Assembly: GCF_041435095.1 (NCBI RefSeq)
Contig: NZ_CP108025.1
Span: 4,960,001-5,024,000 of the forward strand
Length of the DNA: 64,000 nucleotides
Source: Kitasatospora sp. NBC_00315
GTDB lineage: Bacteria > Actinomycetota > Actinomycetes > Streptomycetales > Streptomycetaceae
Reading direction: 5' to 3'
The position numbers and the translations under genes were made by a program. Shown here piece after piece: positions 40,301-49,226 of this stretch. Position 1 is the first letter of the stretch, and every line of letters starts with the position of its first letter. Below the pieces are notes generated by a model. It did not search any database. It was not told the origin of the DNA and saw only the letters and a list, made by a program, of their open reading frames with translations.

Positions 40301-40681
40301 GCCGCGCCCGCCGGACGCGGCGGCGCCGCCACGCCCCGGCCACGCGCCCGCCACGCCCCGCTCCGGGGCGGCTTCGGGACGGATCCGGGCTCCGACGCAA
40401 CCGGCGGTGGCCCTGCGTCGTCCTCGGGGAGAGCGGCCCGGGCCGGATGCGCCGTCCACGCACGGACGCGCCCGGGGTGTCGGGCGGCCGTTGCCGCCAC
40501 CGGCCGCCCGCCGGTGCGATGGTGGCCTCTGGTCGTGTCCGACCGTTCGCGTCGGACCAGCGCGCGGCCACGCCGTCCGGTGCCGAGCGGGTCGAAGGCG
40601 GCGAGGAGCGGGATCGGTCCGGTCCGTGGGATCGAGCGCGGCCGGGCGGCCACGTACGCTGGCGGTGACGAGAGGACAGGC
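40301..40681. other. Gap between kinase 1 and the pseudokinase gene
   Basis: 381 bases with no supported gene. TACGCT at 40655-40660 is a possible -10 for the pseudokinase gene. The remainder is GC-rich with no clear hairpin or operator. Confidence 0.35.
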
Positions 40682-41770
40682 ATGCTGGCGGGCCCGGGGC
40701 AGGTGTTGGCAGGGCGGTACCGCGTGACGGACCGTCCGGAGTACCTGCGGGTGCTCGCGAGGGACGAACAGAACGGCACCGCGGTCCGGTTGCGGGGCCT
40801 TGAGCTGCCCGGCCTGCTGTCGGCCGGTCCGACGGCGGAGGATCCGGTGCCGGCGCAGGGCGCGCGGCTCGCGCGGCGGGCGGCGCAGGCCGCGGCGGCG
40901 GCGCCCTCGCACCACCGGCTGCTGCGGGGCGGCGAGGCTTTCGTGGACGGCGAGTTGCTCTGGCTGGTGGAGGAGTACCCGGCCGGGGCCCCGCTGGACG
41001 TGCTCGCGCTCGACGGGCCGGTGCCGGTCCACCGGGTCGCCGAGCTGGCGGCGGATCTCGCGGGCGCGCTACGGGCCCTGCACGAGGCCGGTCTGACACA
41101 CGGAAACGTTTCGGCCGCGTCGGTGCTGGTCTGCGAGGACGGCGCCGCCCTGCTCGGCGGCCTGACCTCGGGCGTGGCGGAGGAGGCGCTCTGCGAGGAG
41201 CTCGGCGGCCCGGCCGGGCGCCGCCGGTACGAGGTGCGGGCCGGGCTGCTCGGGCCCCGGGCGGAGCGCTGGCCGATGGACGGCGGCCCGGCCGGGGACT
41301 GCTGGGCCCTGGGCGTGCTGCTGTACCGCCTGCTGACCGGCGTCGCGCCGTACCCCGAGGACGACCTGCCCACCCTGCTCGGCGCCGTCCGGGACGGCCG
41401 GCGTGCCCCCGCGTACGACTGCGGCGCGCTGGGGCCGCTGGTCGAGCGGCTGCTCCAGCCGGACCACGCGCTGCGCCCGACGGCGGTGCAGGTGTGGCGG
41501 GAGGCGACCGAGGTACTGGCTGGCGCCCCGGAGCCGTACGGTACGGCGCCGCCCGTCCTGCTGCCGGTGCCGCGGCCCGAGGCGGGGCCGTTGGTGCCCC
41601 GTCAGCGCCCGGGCCGGCGAGGGGCCGGCCCGGTGGAGGGCGAGGCGCGGGGCGGTCCGCCGCGCCGGGCGCCGCGGCTGCCGCCGGCGCTGCTGGGCCC
41701 TCTGGTGGTGGCCGGTGTGCTGGTGGCGCTGGTGCTGGGACTGGCCGGTGTGGTGTTGTTCGCAGGCTGA
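40682..41770 (+). CDS. Membrane-anchored pseudokinase
   Basis: A 362-residue protein with a kinase-like fold that lacks the catalytic residues. The ATG at 40682 has GAGAGGA upstream. It opens with LAGRYRVTD like the flanking kinases, but the glycine loop is absent, the catalytic loop is HGNVSAAS (140-147) instead of HRDVKPSN, and DFG is replaced by LGGLTSG. The C-lobe structural motif GDCWALGVLLYRLLTGVAPY is kept. The end is a basic linker and one membrane helix (about 336-360) with almost nothing outside. It probably binds or modulates rather than phosphorylates. Confidence 0.85.
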   Translation: MLAGPGQVLAGRYRVTDRPEYLRVLARDEQNGTAVRLRGLELPGLLSAGPTAEDPVPAQGARLARRAAQAAAAAPSHHRLLRGGEAFVDGELLWLVEEYPAGAPLDVLALDGPVPVHRVAELAADLAGALRALHEAGLTHGNVSAASVLVCEDGAALLGGLTSGVAEEALCEELGGPAGRRRYEVRAGLLGPRAERWPMDGGPAGDCWALGVLLYRLLTGVAPYPEDDLPTLLGAVRDGRRAPAYDCGALGPLVERLLQPDHALRPTAVQVWREATEVLAGAPEPYGTAPPVLLPVPRPEAGPLVPRQRPGRRGAGPVEGEARGGPPRRAPRLPPALLGPLVVAGVLVALVLGLAGVVLFAG

Positions 41771-41937
41771 CGGGCCGTGCCGCAGATCACGGGGCGGTCA
41801 CGTGGCCGGGGCGGGAGCCCGGGTGCCCGCCGGGCGGCCTAATCTGTGCGTGAGAGAGATGTTCGAACGGTGGTCAGTGCGGTGCACCGGGCCCTCCGTC
41901 ACGGTGACGGCAGGTGGATGAGGGGGAGCGGTCGCCA

Positions 41938-43620
41938 ATGGGCGTTCAGGATCGGCCGGGGGCGGCCGCGGCGGAGCGGCTGCTGGCCGGCCGGTACGAG
42001 CTGGGGGAGCGGCTGGGCCGGGGCGGCATGGGCACGGTCTGGCGTGCCCGGGACCGGATGCTGGACCGCGAGGTCGCGGTCAAGGAGTTGACGGTCAGCC
42101 ACCTCCCCGAGGAGGAGCTGGAGATCCTCAACGCCCGGATGAAGCGGGAGGCGAGCGCCGCCGCCCGGATCAAGCACCCCGGCGTGATCACCGTCCACGA
42201 CGTGCTGGAGCAGGACGGCCGGCCCTGGATCGTGATGGAGCTGGTCGACGGCCGCTCGCTGGCCGACGTGATCAGCCAGGACGGCACGCTGATGCCCAGG
42301 GAGGCCGCCGAGGTCGGCGCCCAGGTGCTGGCCGCGCTGCACCGGGGGCACCAGCTCGGCGTGCTGCACCGGGACGTCAAGCCCGGGAACGTGCTGCTGG
42401 AGCGGGGTACCGGCCGGGTCGTCCTGCTGGACTTCGGCATCGCCACGTACGAGGGCTCGGCCGAGCTGACCCGCCCGGGTGATCTGGTCGGGTCGCCCGA
42501 CTACCTCGCCCCCGAGCGGGCCCAGGGCGAGCGGCCGGGCCCGGCCTCCGACCTGTGGGGCCTGGGCGCGACGCTGTACGCGGCGGTGGAGGGGGAGTCC
42601 CCCTTCCGCCGCACCTCGCCGCTGACCACGCTGGCCGCGGTGGTCGGCGACCCGCTGCCGGAGCCGCGCCGGGCGGGCGCGCTGGGGCCGGTGCTGGCCG
42701 CGCTGATGGCCAAGGACCCGGCCGAGCGGCCCACCGCCGACGAGGCGCTGCGGATGCTCGCCGAGGTGACGGCCGGGCACACGATGGGCTTCAAGGCGGT
42801 GCCCGGGAGCGTGCCGAAGGTGCCGACCCAGGCGGTGCCGGTGGTGGACCGGACCGGTACGGCCGGCGGCGCGCCCGAGACCGGGGAGGCGGTCACCGTG
42901 CCCCGCCCGGACGCGGCCGTGGCTCCGGCCACGGTGCCGGACGCCCCGGCCGCGCCGGTGGCGCCCGACGCGGCCGCCGCCCCGGCCGCCGCCGGGAAGG
43001 CCGGGCGCCGCCGCGGCCGGCTGGTGCTGAAGGTGGCGGTGCTGGGGCTGGTCACCGCGCTGCTGGCCGGTACGGGGGCGTACCTGGCGGCCAGCCGGCG
43101 GCACGGGGACGGCGGCGTGGCCGCCCCGACCCCGACGGTGGGCCAGCAGTCCGTCAGTCCGGGGGCGGCCGCACCGGCCGGCTACCGCTGGACGGACGAC
43201 CCGGGCGGCTTCCGCTTCCTCCTCCCGCTCACCGGCGGGGTCTGGCAGCGCAGCATGGACAGCAACCAGATCTACTACAGCCCCGACGCCAAGTCGCACT
43301 ACCTGCAGTTCGCGGTGACCGTCGGCCAGTCGACCCGTCCGCGCGACCACCTGGCCGAGCTGGAGGCCACGGTCAGCAAGAACCTGACCGGGTACGCCCA
43401 GCTCAGGCTGGCGGACGCCAAGGTCAAGGGCCACGACGCGGCGGTCTGGGAGTTCTCGTACGCGGCGAAGGAGGGCGGGCGCCGGCACGCGATCGAGGCC
43501 GAGTTCATCGACGGCCAGGGCACCGCGTACGCCGTCTACCTGTCCTGCCCGGACAAGGACTGGACCGAGGGCCAGCAGCGCTTCACCACGGTGCTGAACA
43601 GCTTCGAGCCCACGGGCTGA
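41938..43620 (+). CDS. Transmembrane Ser/Thr protein kinase 2
   Basis: A 560-residue receptor kinase from the ATG at 41938 (GAGGGGGAG upstream; a GTG at 41914 would add eight residues). Kinase motifs are intact: GRGGMGTV (27-34), Lys49, HRDVKPGN (144-151), DFG (165-167) and APERAQG. One membrane helix at about 362-385 is followed by a linker and an outer domain (GYRWTDDPGGFRFLLPLTGGVWQR...) of the same type as in kinase 1. It is 167 bases after the pseudokinase gene; TAATCT at 41840 could be its -10. Confidence 0.92.
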   Translation: MGVQDRPGAAAAERLLAGRYELGERLGRGGMGTVWRARDRMLDREVAVKELTVSHLPEEELEILNARMKREASAAARIKHPGVITVHDVLEQDGRPWIVMELVDGRSLADVISQDGTLMPREAAEVGAQVLAALHRGHQLGVLHRDVKPGNVLLERGTGRVVLLDFGIATYEGSAELTRPGDLVGSPDYLAPERAQGERPGPASDLWGLGATLYAAVEGESPFRRTSPLTTLAAVVGDPLPEPRRAGALGPVLAALMAKDPAERPTADEALRMLAEVTAGHTMGFKAVPGSVPKVPTQAVPVVDRTGTAGGAPETGEAVTVPRPDAAVAPATVPDAPAAPVAPDAAAAPAAAGKAGRRRGRLVLKVAVLGLVTALLAGTGAYLAASRRHGDGGVAAPTPTVGQQSVSPGAAAPAGYRWTDDPGGFRFLLPLTGGVWQRSMDSNQIYYSPDAKSHYLQFAVTVGQSTRPRDHLAELEATVSKNLTGYAQLRLADAKVKGHDAAVWEFSYAAKEGGRRHAIEAEFIDGQGTAYAVYLSCPDKDWTEGQQRFTTVLNSFEPTG

Positions 43621-43736
43621 CACCCGCCGGTGCCGGGCGCGGCCCCGCCCGGCACCGGCGGGCCGGGCCGGTGACACCGCGCGGGCCACGGACAATTTCT
43701 GGTTACTGGCGGGTACCGGACCGGCCGCCGAGCGCC

Positions 43737-43742
43737 TAGGCT
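43737..43742 (+). promoter_or_regulatory. -10 box of the aldehyde dehydrogenase gene, possible leaderless start
   Basis: TAGGCT, the same box as in the rplM promoter, ends eight bases before the ATG at 43750, and there is no ribosome binding site. A transcript would begin at the start codon. The -35 is weak. Confidence 0.4.
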
Positions 43743-43749
43743 TCGCCGC

Positions 43750-45378
43750 ATGACGGACCTCACGGCAGACGCACCGGCCCCCGCCCAGCCCGGCCGCAAC
43801 CCCGCCGCCCCGGGCGCCGCCCGCACGGTGGCCTCCGTGGTGACCCCGGCGCTCGTCGCCCGGCTGGCCGCGGGTGTCACCGCGACCGGCGAGCCCGAGT
43901 GCGCGCAGACCGTCGCCCCGCTGACCGGCGAGCACCTCGCCACCCTGCCGCGGTCCACACCGGCCGACGTCGAGGTGGCGTACGAGGTGGCCCGCCGCGC
44001 CCAGCGCAGCTGGGCCGCGCTGCCCGTGCGCCGTCGCGCCGCCGTCCTGCTGCGCTTCCACGACCTGCTGCTGCGCCGCCAGGACGAGGTGCTCGACCTG
44101 ATCCAGGCCGAGACCGGCAAGGCCAGGCTGCACGCCTTCGAGGAGGTGATGGGCGCCGCGCTCGCCGCCCGGCACTACGGCCGGACCGCGCACCGCTACC
44201 TGCGCGACCGCCGCCGCGGCGGCGCCGTGCCCGGGCTCACGCACACCGTCGAGGCGCGCCGTCCGAAGGGCGTGATCGGGCAGATCTCGCCGTGGAACTA
44301 CCCCCTGGAGCTGTCGGTCGGCGACGCGCTGCCCGCCTTCGTGGCCGGGAACGCGGTGGTCAACAAGCCGGACACGCAGACCGCGCTGACCGCCCTGTGG
44401 GCCCGCGAGCTGCTGGTCGAGGCCGGCCTGCCCGCCGACCTGTGGCAGATCGTGATCGGCGACGGCCCGGTGATCGGCCCGGCCGTCGTGGAGCACGCCG
44501 ACTACGTCTCGTTCACCGGCTCGACCCGCACCGGCCGCGAGGTCGCCCAGCGGGCCGCCGCCCGGCTGGTCGGCGCCTCGCTGGAGCTCGGCGGCAAGAA
44601 CGCCCTGCTGGTGCTCGCCGACGCCGACCTGGACAAGGCCGCCGAGGGCGCCGTCCGGGCCTGCTTCTCCTCGGCGGGCCAGCTCTGCATCTCGGTCGAG
44701 CGGCTCTTCGTGCACCGCTCGGTCGCCGACGACTTCCTGGCCCGTTTCGCGGCCCGCACCGGCGCGCTGCGGCTCGGCGGCGGGCTCGCCTACGGCGCCG
44801 AGATGGGCTCGCTGGTCTCCGACCGGCAGCTGGAGGTCGTCACCCGGCACGTCGAGGAGGCGGTCAAGGGCGGCGCCACGGTGCTGGCCGGCGGTCGGCC
44901 CCGCCCGGACCTCGGCCCGCTGTTCTTCGAGCCGACCATCCTGGACGGCGTCACCGAGGGCATGACGGTCTGCGCCGAGGAGACCTTCGGCCCGGTCGTC
45001 TCGGTCTACCGCTTCGACACCGAGGACGAGGCCGTCGCCGCCGCCAACTCCACGCCGTACGGACTGAACTCCAGCGTCTGGACGAAGGACGCCCGGCGCG
45101 GCCGGGCGGTCGCGGCCCGGCTGCGCACCGGCACCGTCAACGTCAACGAGGCGTACGCGGCGGCGTACGGCTCGGTCGCCTCGCCGATGGGCGGGATGGG
45201 CGACTCCGGGCTCGGTCGCCGGCACGGCTCCGAGGGCATCCTGCGCTTCACCGAGGGGCAGACCATCGCCACCCAGCGGCTGCTGCCGATCGGCCCCTCC
45301 CTGGGGCTGGACGACGAGCGGTTCGCCGCCCTGTTCACCACCGGCCTGAAGGCGATGAAGACCTTCCGGTTCAAGTAG
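43750..45378 (+). CDS. gabD2: Succinate-semialdehyde dehydrogenase (NADP+) family
   Basis: A 542-residue aldehyde dehydrogenase close to the actinobacterial GabD2 group, which oxidises succinic semialdehyde to succinate. The NAD(P) site is GQISPWNYPLEL and FTGSTRTGREVA, the general base is Glu279 in LELGGKN and the nucleophile is Cys313 in SSAGQLCISVER. The first 40 residues are a poorly conserved Ala/Pro-rich extension. The exact substrate is not certain. It is 87 bases upstream of the GMC oxidoreductase on the same strand. Confidence 0.85.
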   Translation: MTDLTADAPAPAQPGRNPAAPGAARTVASVVTPALVARLAAGVTATGEPECAQTVAPLTGEHLATLPRSTPADVEVAYEVARRAQRSWAALPVRRRAAVLLRFHDLLLRRQDEVLDLIQAETGKARLHAFEEVMGAALAARHYGRTAHRYLRDRRRGGAVPGLTHTVEARRPKGVIGQISPWNYPLELSVGDALPAFVAGNAVVNKPDTQTALTALWARELLVEAGLPADLWQIVIGDGPVIGPAVVEHADYVSFTGSTRTGREVAQRAAARLVGASLELGGKNALLVLADADLDKAAEGAVRACFSSAGQLCISVERLFVHRSVADDFLARFAARTGALRLGGGLAYGAEMGSLVSDRQLEVVTRHVEEAVKGGATVLAGGRPRPDLGPLFFEPTILDGVTEGMTVCAEETFGPVVSVYRFDTEDEAVAAANSTPYGLNSSVWTKDARRGRAVAARLRTGTVNVNEAYAAAYGSVASPMGGMGDSGLGRRHGSEGILRFTEGQTIATQRLLPIGPSLGLDDERFAALFTTGLKAMKTFRFK

Positions 45379-45465
45379 GCCCCCCGCCGGGCGGGTTCGC
45401 CGCCCGGCCCGGCCGGGCACGTCGGGTTCGGCACGTCGATCGGATGGGCGAGGGAGCAGCGGGCG

Positions 45466-47295
45466 ATGGCAGCGACACCTGCGGGTACGGAAGGCACCGG
45501 CGGCGAGGAGTACGACTACGACGTGGTCGTCGTCGGCTCCGGCTTCGGCGGTTCGGTCACGGCCCTGCGGCTGACCGAGAAGGGCTACCGGGTCGCCGTG
45601 CTGGAGGCCGGCCGCCGGTTCCGGGCCGACGAGCTCCCGAAGACCTCCTGGGACACCAGGAACTACCTCTGGGCACCGGCGCTCGGCCTGTACGGCATCC
45701 AGCGGATCCACCTGCTGGCCAACGTGCTGATCCTGGCCGGCGCGGGCGTCGGCGGCGGCTCGCTCAACTACGCCAACACCCTGTACGTCCCGCCGAAGGC
45801 GTTCTTCGAGGACCGGCAGTGGCGGCACATCACCGACTGGCAGGAGGAGTTGGCACCCTTCTACGACCAGGCCCAGCGGATGCTCGGGGTCCGCCTCAAC
45901 CCGACCGTCACCCCCGCCGACGTCCATCTGCGGGCGGCCGCCGAGAAGATGGGGGTCGGGGACACCTTCCACCTCGCCCCGGTCGGGGTGTTCTTCGGCG
46001 ACGGCGAGGACGCGGACGGCGCCACCCGGGCCGCGCCCGGCGAGGCCACCGGGGATCCGTACTTCGGCGGGGCCGGCCCCGCCCGGCGGGCCTGCACCGA
46101 GTGCGGGGAGTGCATGACGGGCTGCCGGCACGGCGCGAAGAACATGCTGACCGAGAACTACCTCCACCTCGCCGAGCGCAACGGCGCCGAGATCCACCCG
46201 CTCACCACCGTCGCGCGGATCCGCGAGCTCGGCGGGGGCTTCGCCGTCGACGTGCGGCGCACCGACGCGCGCTCCAGGGACCGGGTGAAGGCCGGTGCCC
46301 GGACGATCACGGCGGCCCGGGTGGTGGTCGCGGCCGGCACCTACGGCACCCAGAGCCTGCTGCACCGGATGCGCGACGGCGGCCACCTGCCCGGCCTCTC
46401 GGCCCGGCTCGGCGAGCTGACCCGCACCAACTCCGAGGCCCTGGTCGGCGCGCAGACCAGCGACCGGCGGTACGGCTCGAAGGCGGACTTCACCAAGGGC
46501 GTCGCCATCACCTCCTCGATCCACCCCAACGAGAACACCCACATCGAGCCGGTCCGCTACGGCAAGGGATCCAACGCGATGGGCGCGCTCTCGGTGCAGC
46601 AGATCGCGGGCGGCGGCCGGGCGCCGCGCTGGCTGACCTACGCGGTGACGGCGGTCACCCACCCGCTCAACTTCGCCCGCTCGATGAGCCTGCGCCGGTG
46701 GTCGGAGAAGACCATCATCGGCCTGGTGATGCAGTCGCTGGACAACTCCATCACCGTCTCGATCAAGCAGAAGGGCCTCGGCAAGGGGAAGCTGACCTCC
46801 ACCCAAGGCCACGGCGAGCCGAACCCGACCTGGATCCCGGCGGCCGAGGAGGGCGCCAGGGCGCTCGCCGCGGAGATCAACGGCTTCCCCGGCGGCACCG
46901 TGGGCGAGATCTTCGACATCCCGATGACCGCGCACTTCCTCGGCGGCTGCCCGATCGGGGACTCCCCGCTGACCGGCGTGGTCGACCCCTACCACCGGCT
47001 CTACGGGCACCCGGGGATCAGCGTGGTGGACGGCTCCGCCGTCTCCGCCAACCTCGGCGTCAACCCCTCGCTCACCATCACCGCCCAGGCCGAGCGGGCG
47101 ATGTCGATGTGGCCCAACAAGGGGGAGGCCGACCCGCGCCCGGCGCCGGGCGAGGAGTACCGGCGCGTCGCCGCGGTGGCCCCCGTCCGGCCCGCGGTGC
47201 CGAAGGGTGCCTTCGGCGAGCTGCGGCTTCCGCTGCTCGCGGTGCCGGCGGTGCCGCGCCGGAAGGCCCCGAAGGCCGCGAAGGAGCGGGACTGA
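45466..47295 (+). CDS. GMC-family oxidoreductase, cholesterol-oxidase-like
   Basis: A 609-residue FAD enzyme. The dinucleotide motif is VVVGSGFGGSVTALRL (GSGFGG at 24-29), followed by GAGVGGGSLNYANT. The centre has Cys210, Cys213, Cys216 and Cys220 (CTECGECMTGC), a ferredoxin-like pattern shared with the mycobacterial ChoD group that lies near guaB3. HFLGGCPIG and the end VVDGSAVSANLGVNPSLTITAQAERAMS match the GMC C-terminal domain. The substrate is unknown; sterol oxidation is only one option. GAGGGAG lies nine bases upstream. Confidence 0.85.
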   Translation: MAATPAGTEGTGGEEYDYDVVVVGSGFGGSVTALRLTEKGYRVAVLEAGRRFRADELPKTSWDTRNYLWAPALGLYGIQRIHLLANVLILAGAGVGGGSLNYANTLYVPPKAFFEDRQWRHITDWQEELAPFYDQAQRMLGVRLNPTVTPADVHLRAAAEKMGVGDTFHLAPVGVFFGDGEDADGATRAAPGEATGDPYFGGAGPARRACTECGECMTGCRHGAKNMLTENYLHLAERNGAEIHPLTTVARIRELGGGFAVDVRRTDARSRDRVKAGARTITAARVVVAAGTYGTQSLLHRMRDGGHLPGLSARLGELTRTNSEALVGAQTSDRRYGSKADFTKGVAITSSIHPNENTHIEPVRYGKGSNAMGALSVQQIAGGGRAPRWLTYAVTAVTHPLNFARSMSLRRWSEKTIIGLVMQSLDNSITVSIKQKGLGKGKLTSTQGHGEPNPTWIPAAEEGARALAAEINGFPGGTVGEIFDIPMTAHFLGGCPIGDSPLTGVVDPYHRLYGHPGISVVDGSAVSANLGVNPSLTITAQAERAMSMWPNKGEADPRPAPGEEYRRVAAVAPVRPAVPKGAFGELRLPLLAVPAVPRRKAPKAAKERD

Positions 47296-47322
47296 CGGGC
47301 CGCCGGCTCGCGTCGAAGCCGG

Positions 47323-47352
47323 TTGACAGTCTCCGAGGGCCGGTGGGATAAC
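47323..47352 (+). promoter_or_regulatory. Promoter of the zinc-ribbon membrane protein gene
   Basis: TTGACA (perfect -35), 18 bases, GATAAC. A start near 47359 gives a leader of about 33 bases with GGGGGAG before the ATG. Confidence 0.72.
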
Positions 47353-47391
47353 GGGGCCTCATCGGGGGATCGGCGACGGGGGAGTACCGGT

Positions 47392-49140
47392 ATGGCGGTC
47401 TGTGCATCATGTGGGGCGGCGTCGGCGGCGGGGGCGCAGCGCTGCGCCTCCTGCGGACGGCCGCTGGCGCCCCCGCCGCCGCCCGGGCCGCCGCCCACCG
47501 GGCGGCCCGGCCCGGCCCGCTCCGCCGTCGGCCCACCGACGCTCGGCCCGCCGCCGCCGCTCGCGCCACCCGTGGCGGGCCGCTGGGGCGCCGGTACGGC
47601 GTACGACCCGGCTGCCGCGCAGGCGCCCGTGCTGCGCTGGCTGACCGGCTCCGACTGGCGGCCGGCGCTGCGGGCGGTGATCGCGCCGACCGCTGTACTG
47701 CTGCTCGCCGCGTTGCTGACGGCCCTGCCCAGCAGCTACGGCGATCTGTACGCCGCGCCGTTCGGCACGCGGTTCGGCGCCGCGCTGGCCGCCGCGCTGG
47801 CGGCGCTCGGCGCGCCCTTCGAGGTGCACATGTCGATGCCGATCGGCTCGGGCGGAACCGGGCTGTCCTACGAGTACCTGCTGCGCGCGCTGCCGATGAC
47901 CGTCGCGGCCCTGTGGCTGCTGGCGCTATGGCTCGGCCTGCGCGCCGGGCTGACCCGGTGGCAGGCCCGGACCGGGGAGCAGGTGACCCGGCCGCGGGCC
48001 TTCGGCGAGGCGGCCCGTACCGGTCTGGTCGCGGCGGCCGTCACGCTGCTCCTCGGCCTGCTCTGCGGCAGTGACTGGCAGCCGCCGCGCGGCGCCGACG
48101 ACGTGCCGGACCTCTCCGGCGGGTTCCTCGCCGGCTTCGGCTTCACCGTGGACGCCGGCTGGTGGGAGGCGCTCGGGTGGAGCTTCCTGCTCGCCGCGCT
48201 GACGGCCCTGGTCGTGTACGGGACGGACGCGATGCGCTGGGCGGCCTGGCGAAACGCCGGGGTGCGCGGCTGGGCGGTGGCCGCACTGGCGGCGGGCCGC
48301 GTGCTGCTCGTGGTGGTGGGGGTGGCCTCGGCCGCAGCGTTCGTGGTCGTGGCCGCCCAGGGCGAGGACGCCCCGACGCTGGCCGCCCTGGCCTTCCTGC
48401 CGAACCTGGGGCTGCTGCTGCTCGGGTACGGCTCCGGCGCGACCTTCGAGCTGGGCCGCGACCACGGCACGGCCTCGTACCTGAGCGCGGCGGAGGCCGG
48501 GCAGCGCGCCCAGTACTCCTTCTTCGAGATGAGGGACCTCACCGGTGACTGGCGCTGGGCCGGGCTGCTGGCGCTGGCGGCGGCGCTGCTGCTCGGCTGG
48601 ACGGCCCTGCGGCGCGGGCTGGACACGGCCGACCGGCTCAGGCTGGCGGTCGTCCACGGGGCGGGGCTGAGCCTGCTGATGCTGCTCGCCGGCGCCGGGT
48701 TGACCGTCACCGTGCCGGGGCTGGAGCGGTTCACGGCCTCCGCGACGGGCGGCGCCCCGGTCGAGCACGGTTCGGGCGGGCTCACCTTCGCCACCCTGCT
48801 GGCGGCCAACCTGATCTGGGCGGCGGCCGGCGCGCTCGGCGTGCCGCCGCTGCTGACGGCCCTCGGGGTGCGCGCGCCCCTCCGGGGCGCGGTGGCCGGG
48901 GAGGGGAGCGGTGCGCCCGGGCAGGACGGGTACGCCGCGGACCTCTCGGCGTCGCCCACGGAGGCGTCGCCCTCGGCCGCGCCGCCGTCGCCCGGGCCGG
49001 CCGCGGTGGTGCCGGCCACGACCGACCTGCTGGACTCGCACGACCGTTCCGCCCCGGCCGTGCCCCCGCAGGGGCCGGCCCGGAGCGCCGGGGGCGACGA
49101 CGCCTCGGTGTGGCGCAAGCAGGAGCCGGCGGACGGCTGA
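47392..49140 (+). CDS. Polytopic membrane protein with N-terminal zinc ribbon
   Basis: A 582-residue protein of unknown function. It starts with a double-Cys zinc ribbon (CASC at 4-7 and CASC at 19-22), then a Pro-rich linker to about residue 75, then about ten hydrophobic segments up to residue 500, and a Ser/Ala/Pro-rich end. The layout, a zinc-ribbon head on an integral membrane domain, recurs in actinobacterial streptomycete membrane proteins of unknown role. It has its own strong promoter and a terminator. Confidence 0.8.
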   Translation: MAVCASCGAASAAGAQRCASCGRPLAPPPPPGPPPTGRPGPARSAVGPPTLGPPPPLAPPVAGRWGAGTAYDPAAAQAPVLRWLTGSDWRPALRAVIAPTAVLLLAALLTALPSSYGDLYAAPFGTRFGAALAAALAALGAPFEVHMSMPIGSGGTGLSYEYLLRALPMTVAALWLLALWLGLRAGLTRWQARTGEQVTRPRAFGEAARTGLVAAAVTLLLGLLCGSDWQPPRGADDVPDLSGGFLAGFGFTVDAGWWEALGWSFLLAALTALVVYGTDAMRWAAWRNAGVRGWAVAALAAGRVLLVVVGVASAAAFVVVAAQGEDAPTLAALAFLPNLGLLLLGYGSGATFELGRDHGTASYLSAAEAGQRAQYSFFEMRDLTGDWRWAGLLALAAALLLGWTALRRGLDTADRLRLAVVHGAGLSLLMLLAGAGLTVTVPGLERFTASATGGAPVEHGSGGLTFATLLAANLIWAAAGALGVPPLLTALGVRAPLRGAVAGEGSGAPGQDGYAADLSASPTEASPSAAPPSPGPAAVVPATTDLLDSHDRSAPAVPPQGPARSAGGDDASVWRKQEPADG

Positions 49141-49194
49141 CCGGCGGACGGCGGGCCGGACGGTGGCCGGGACCGGCGGCGCACCGGGAAAGGG

Positions 49195-49226
49195 CAAAGG
49201 GCCCCGCGGGGGAACGGGGCCCTTTG
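49195..49226. terminator. Terminator after the zinc-ribbon membrane protein gene
   Basis: A perfect 12-base-pair stem (CAAAGGGCCCCG / CGGGGCCCTTTG) with an 8-base loop, 54 bases after the stop. A/T ends on both strands make it usable in both directions. Confidence 0.75.

Noticed and set aside
41899-47010. A 1703-codon open frame on the minus strand
   Set aside because: It is antisense to three well-supported genes, is built of Arg/Gly/Ala/Val/Asp-rich low-complexity sequence, and reflects the lack of stop codons in GC-rich DNA.
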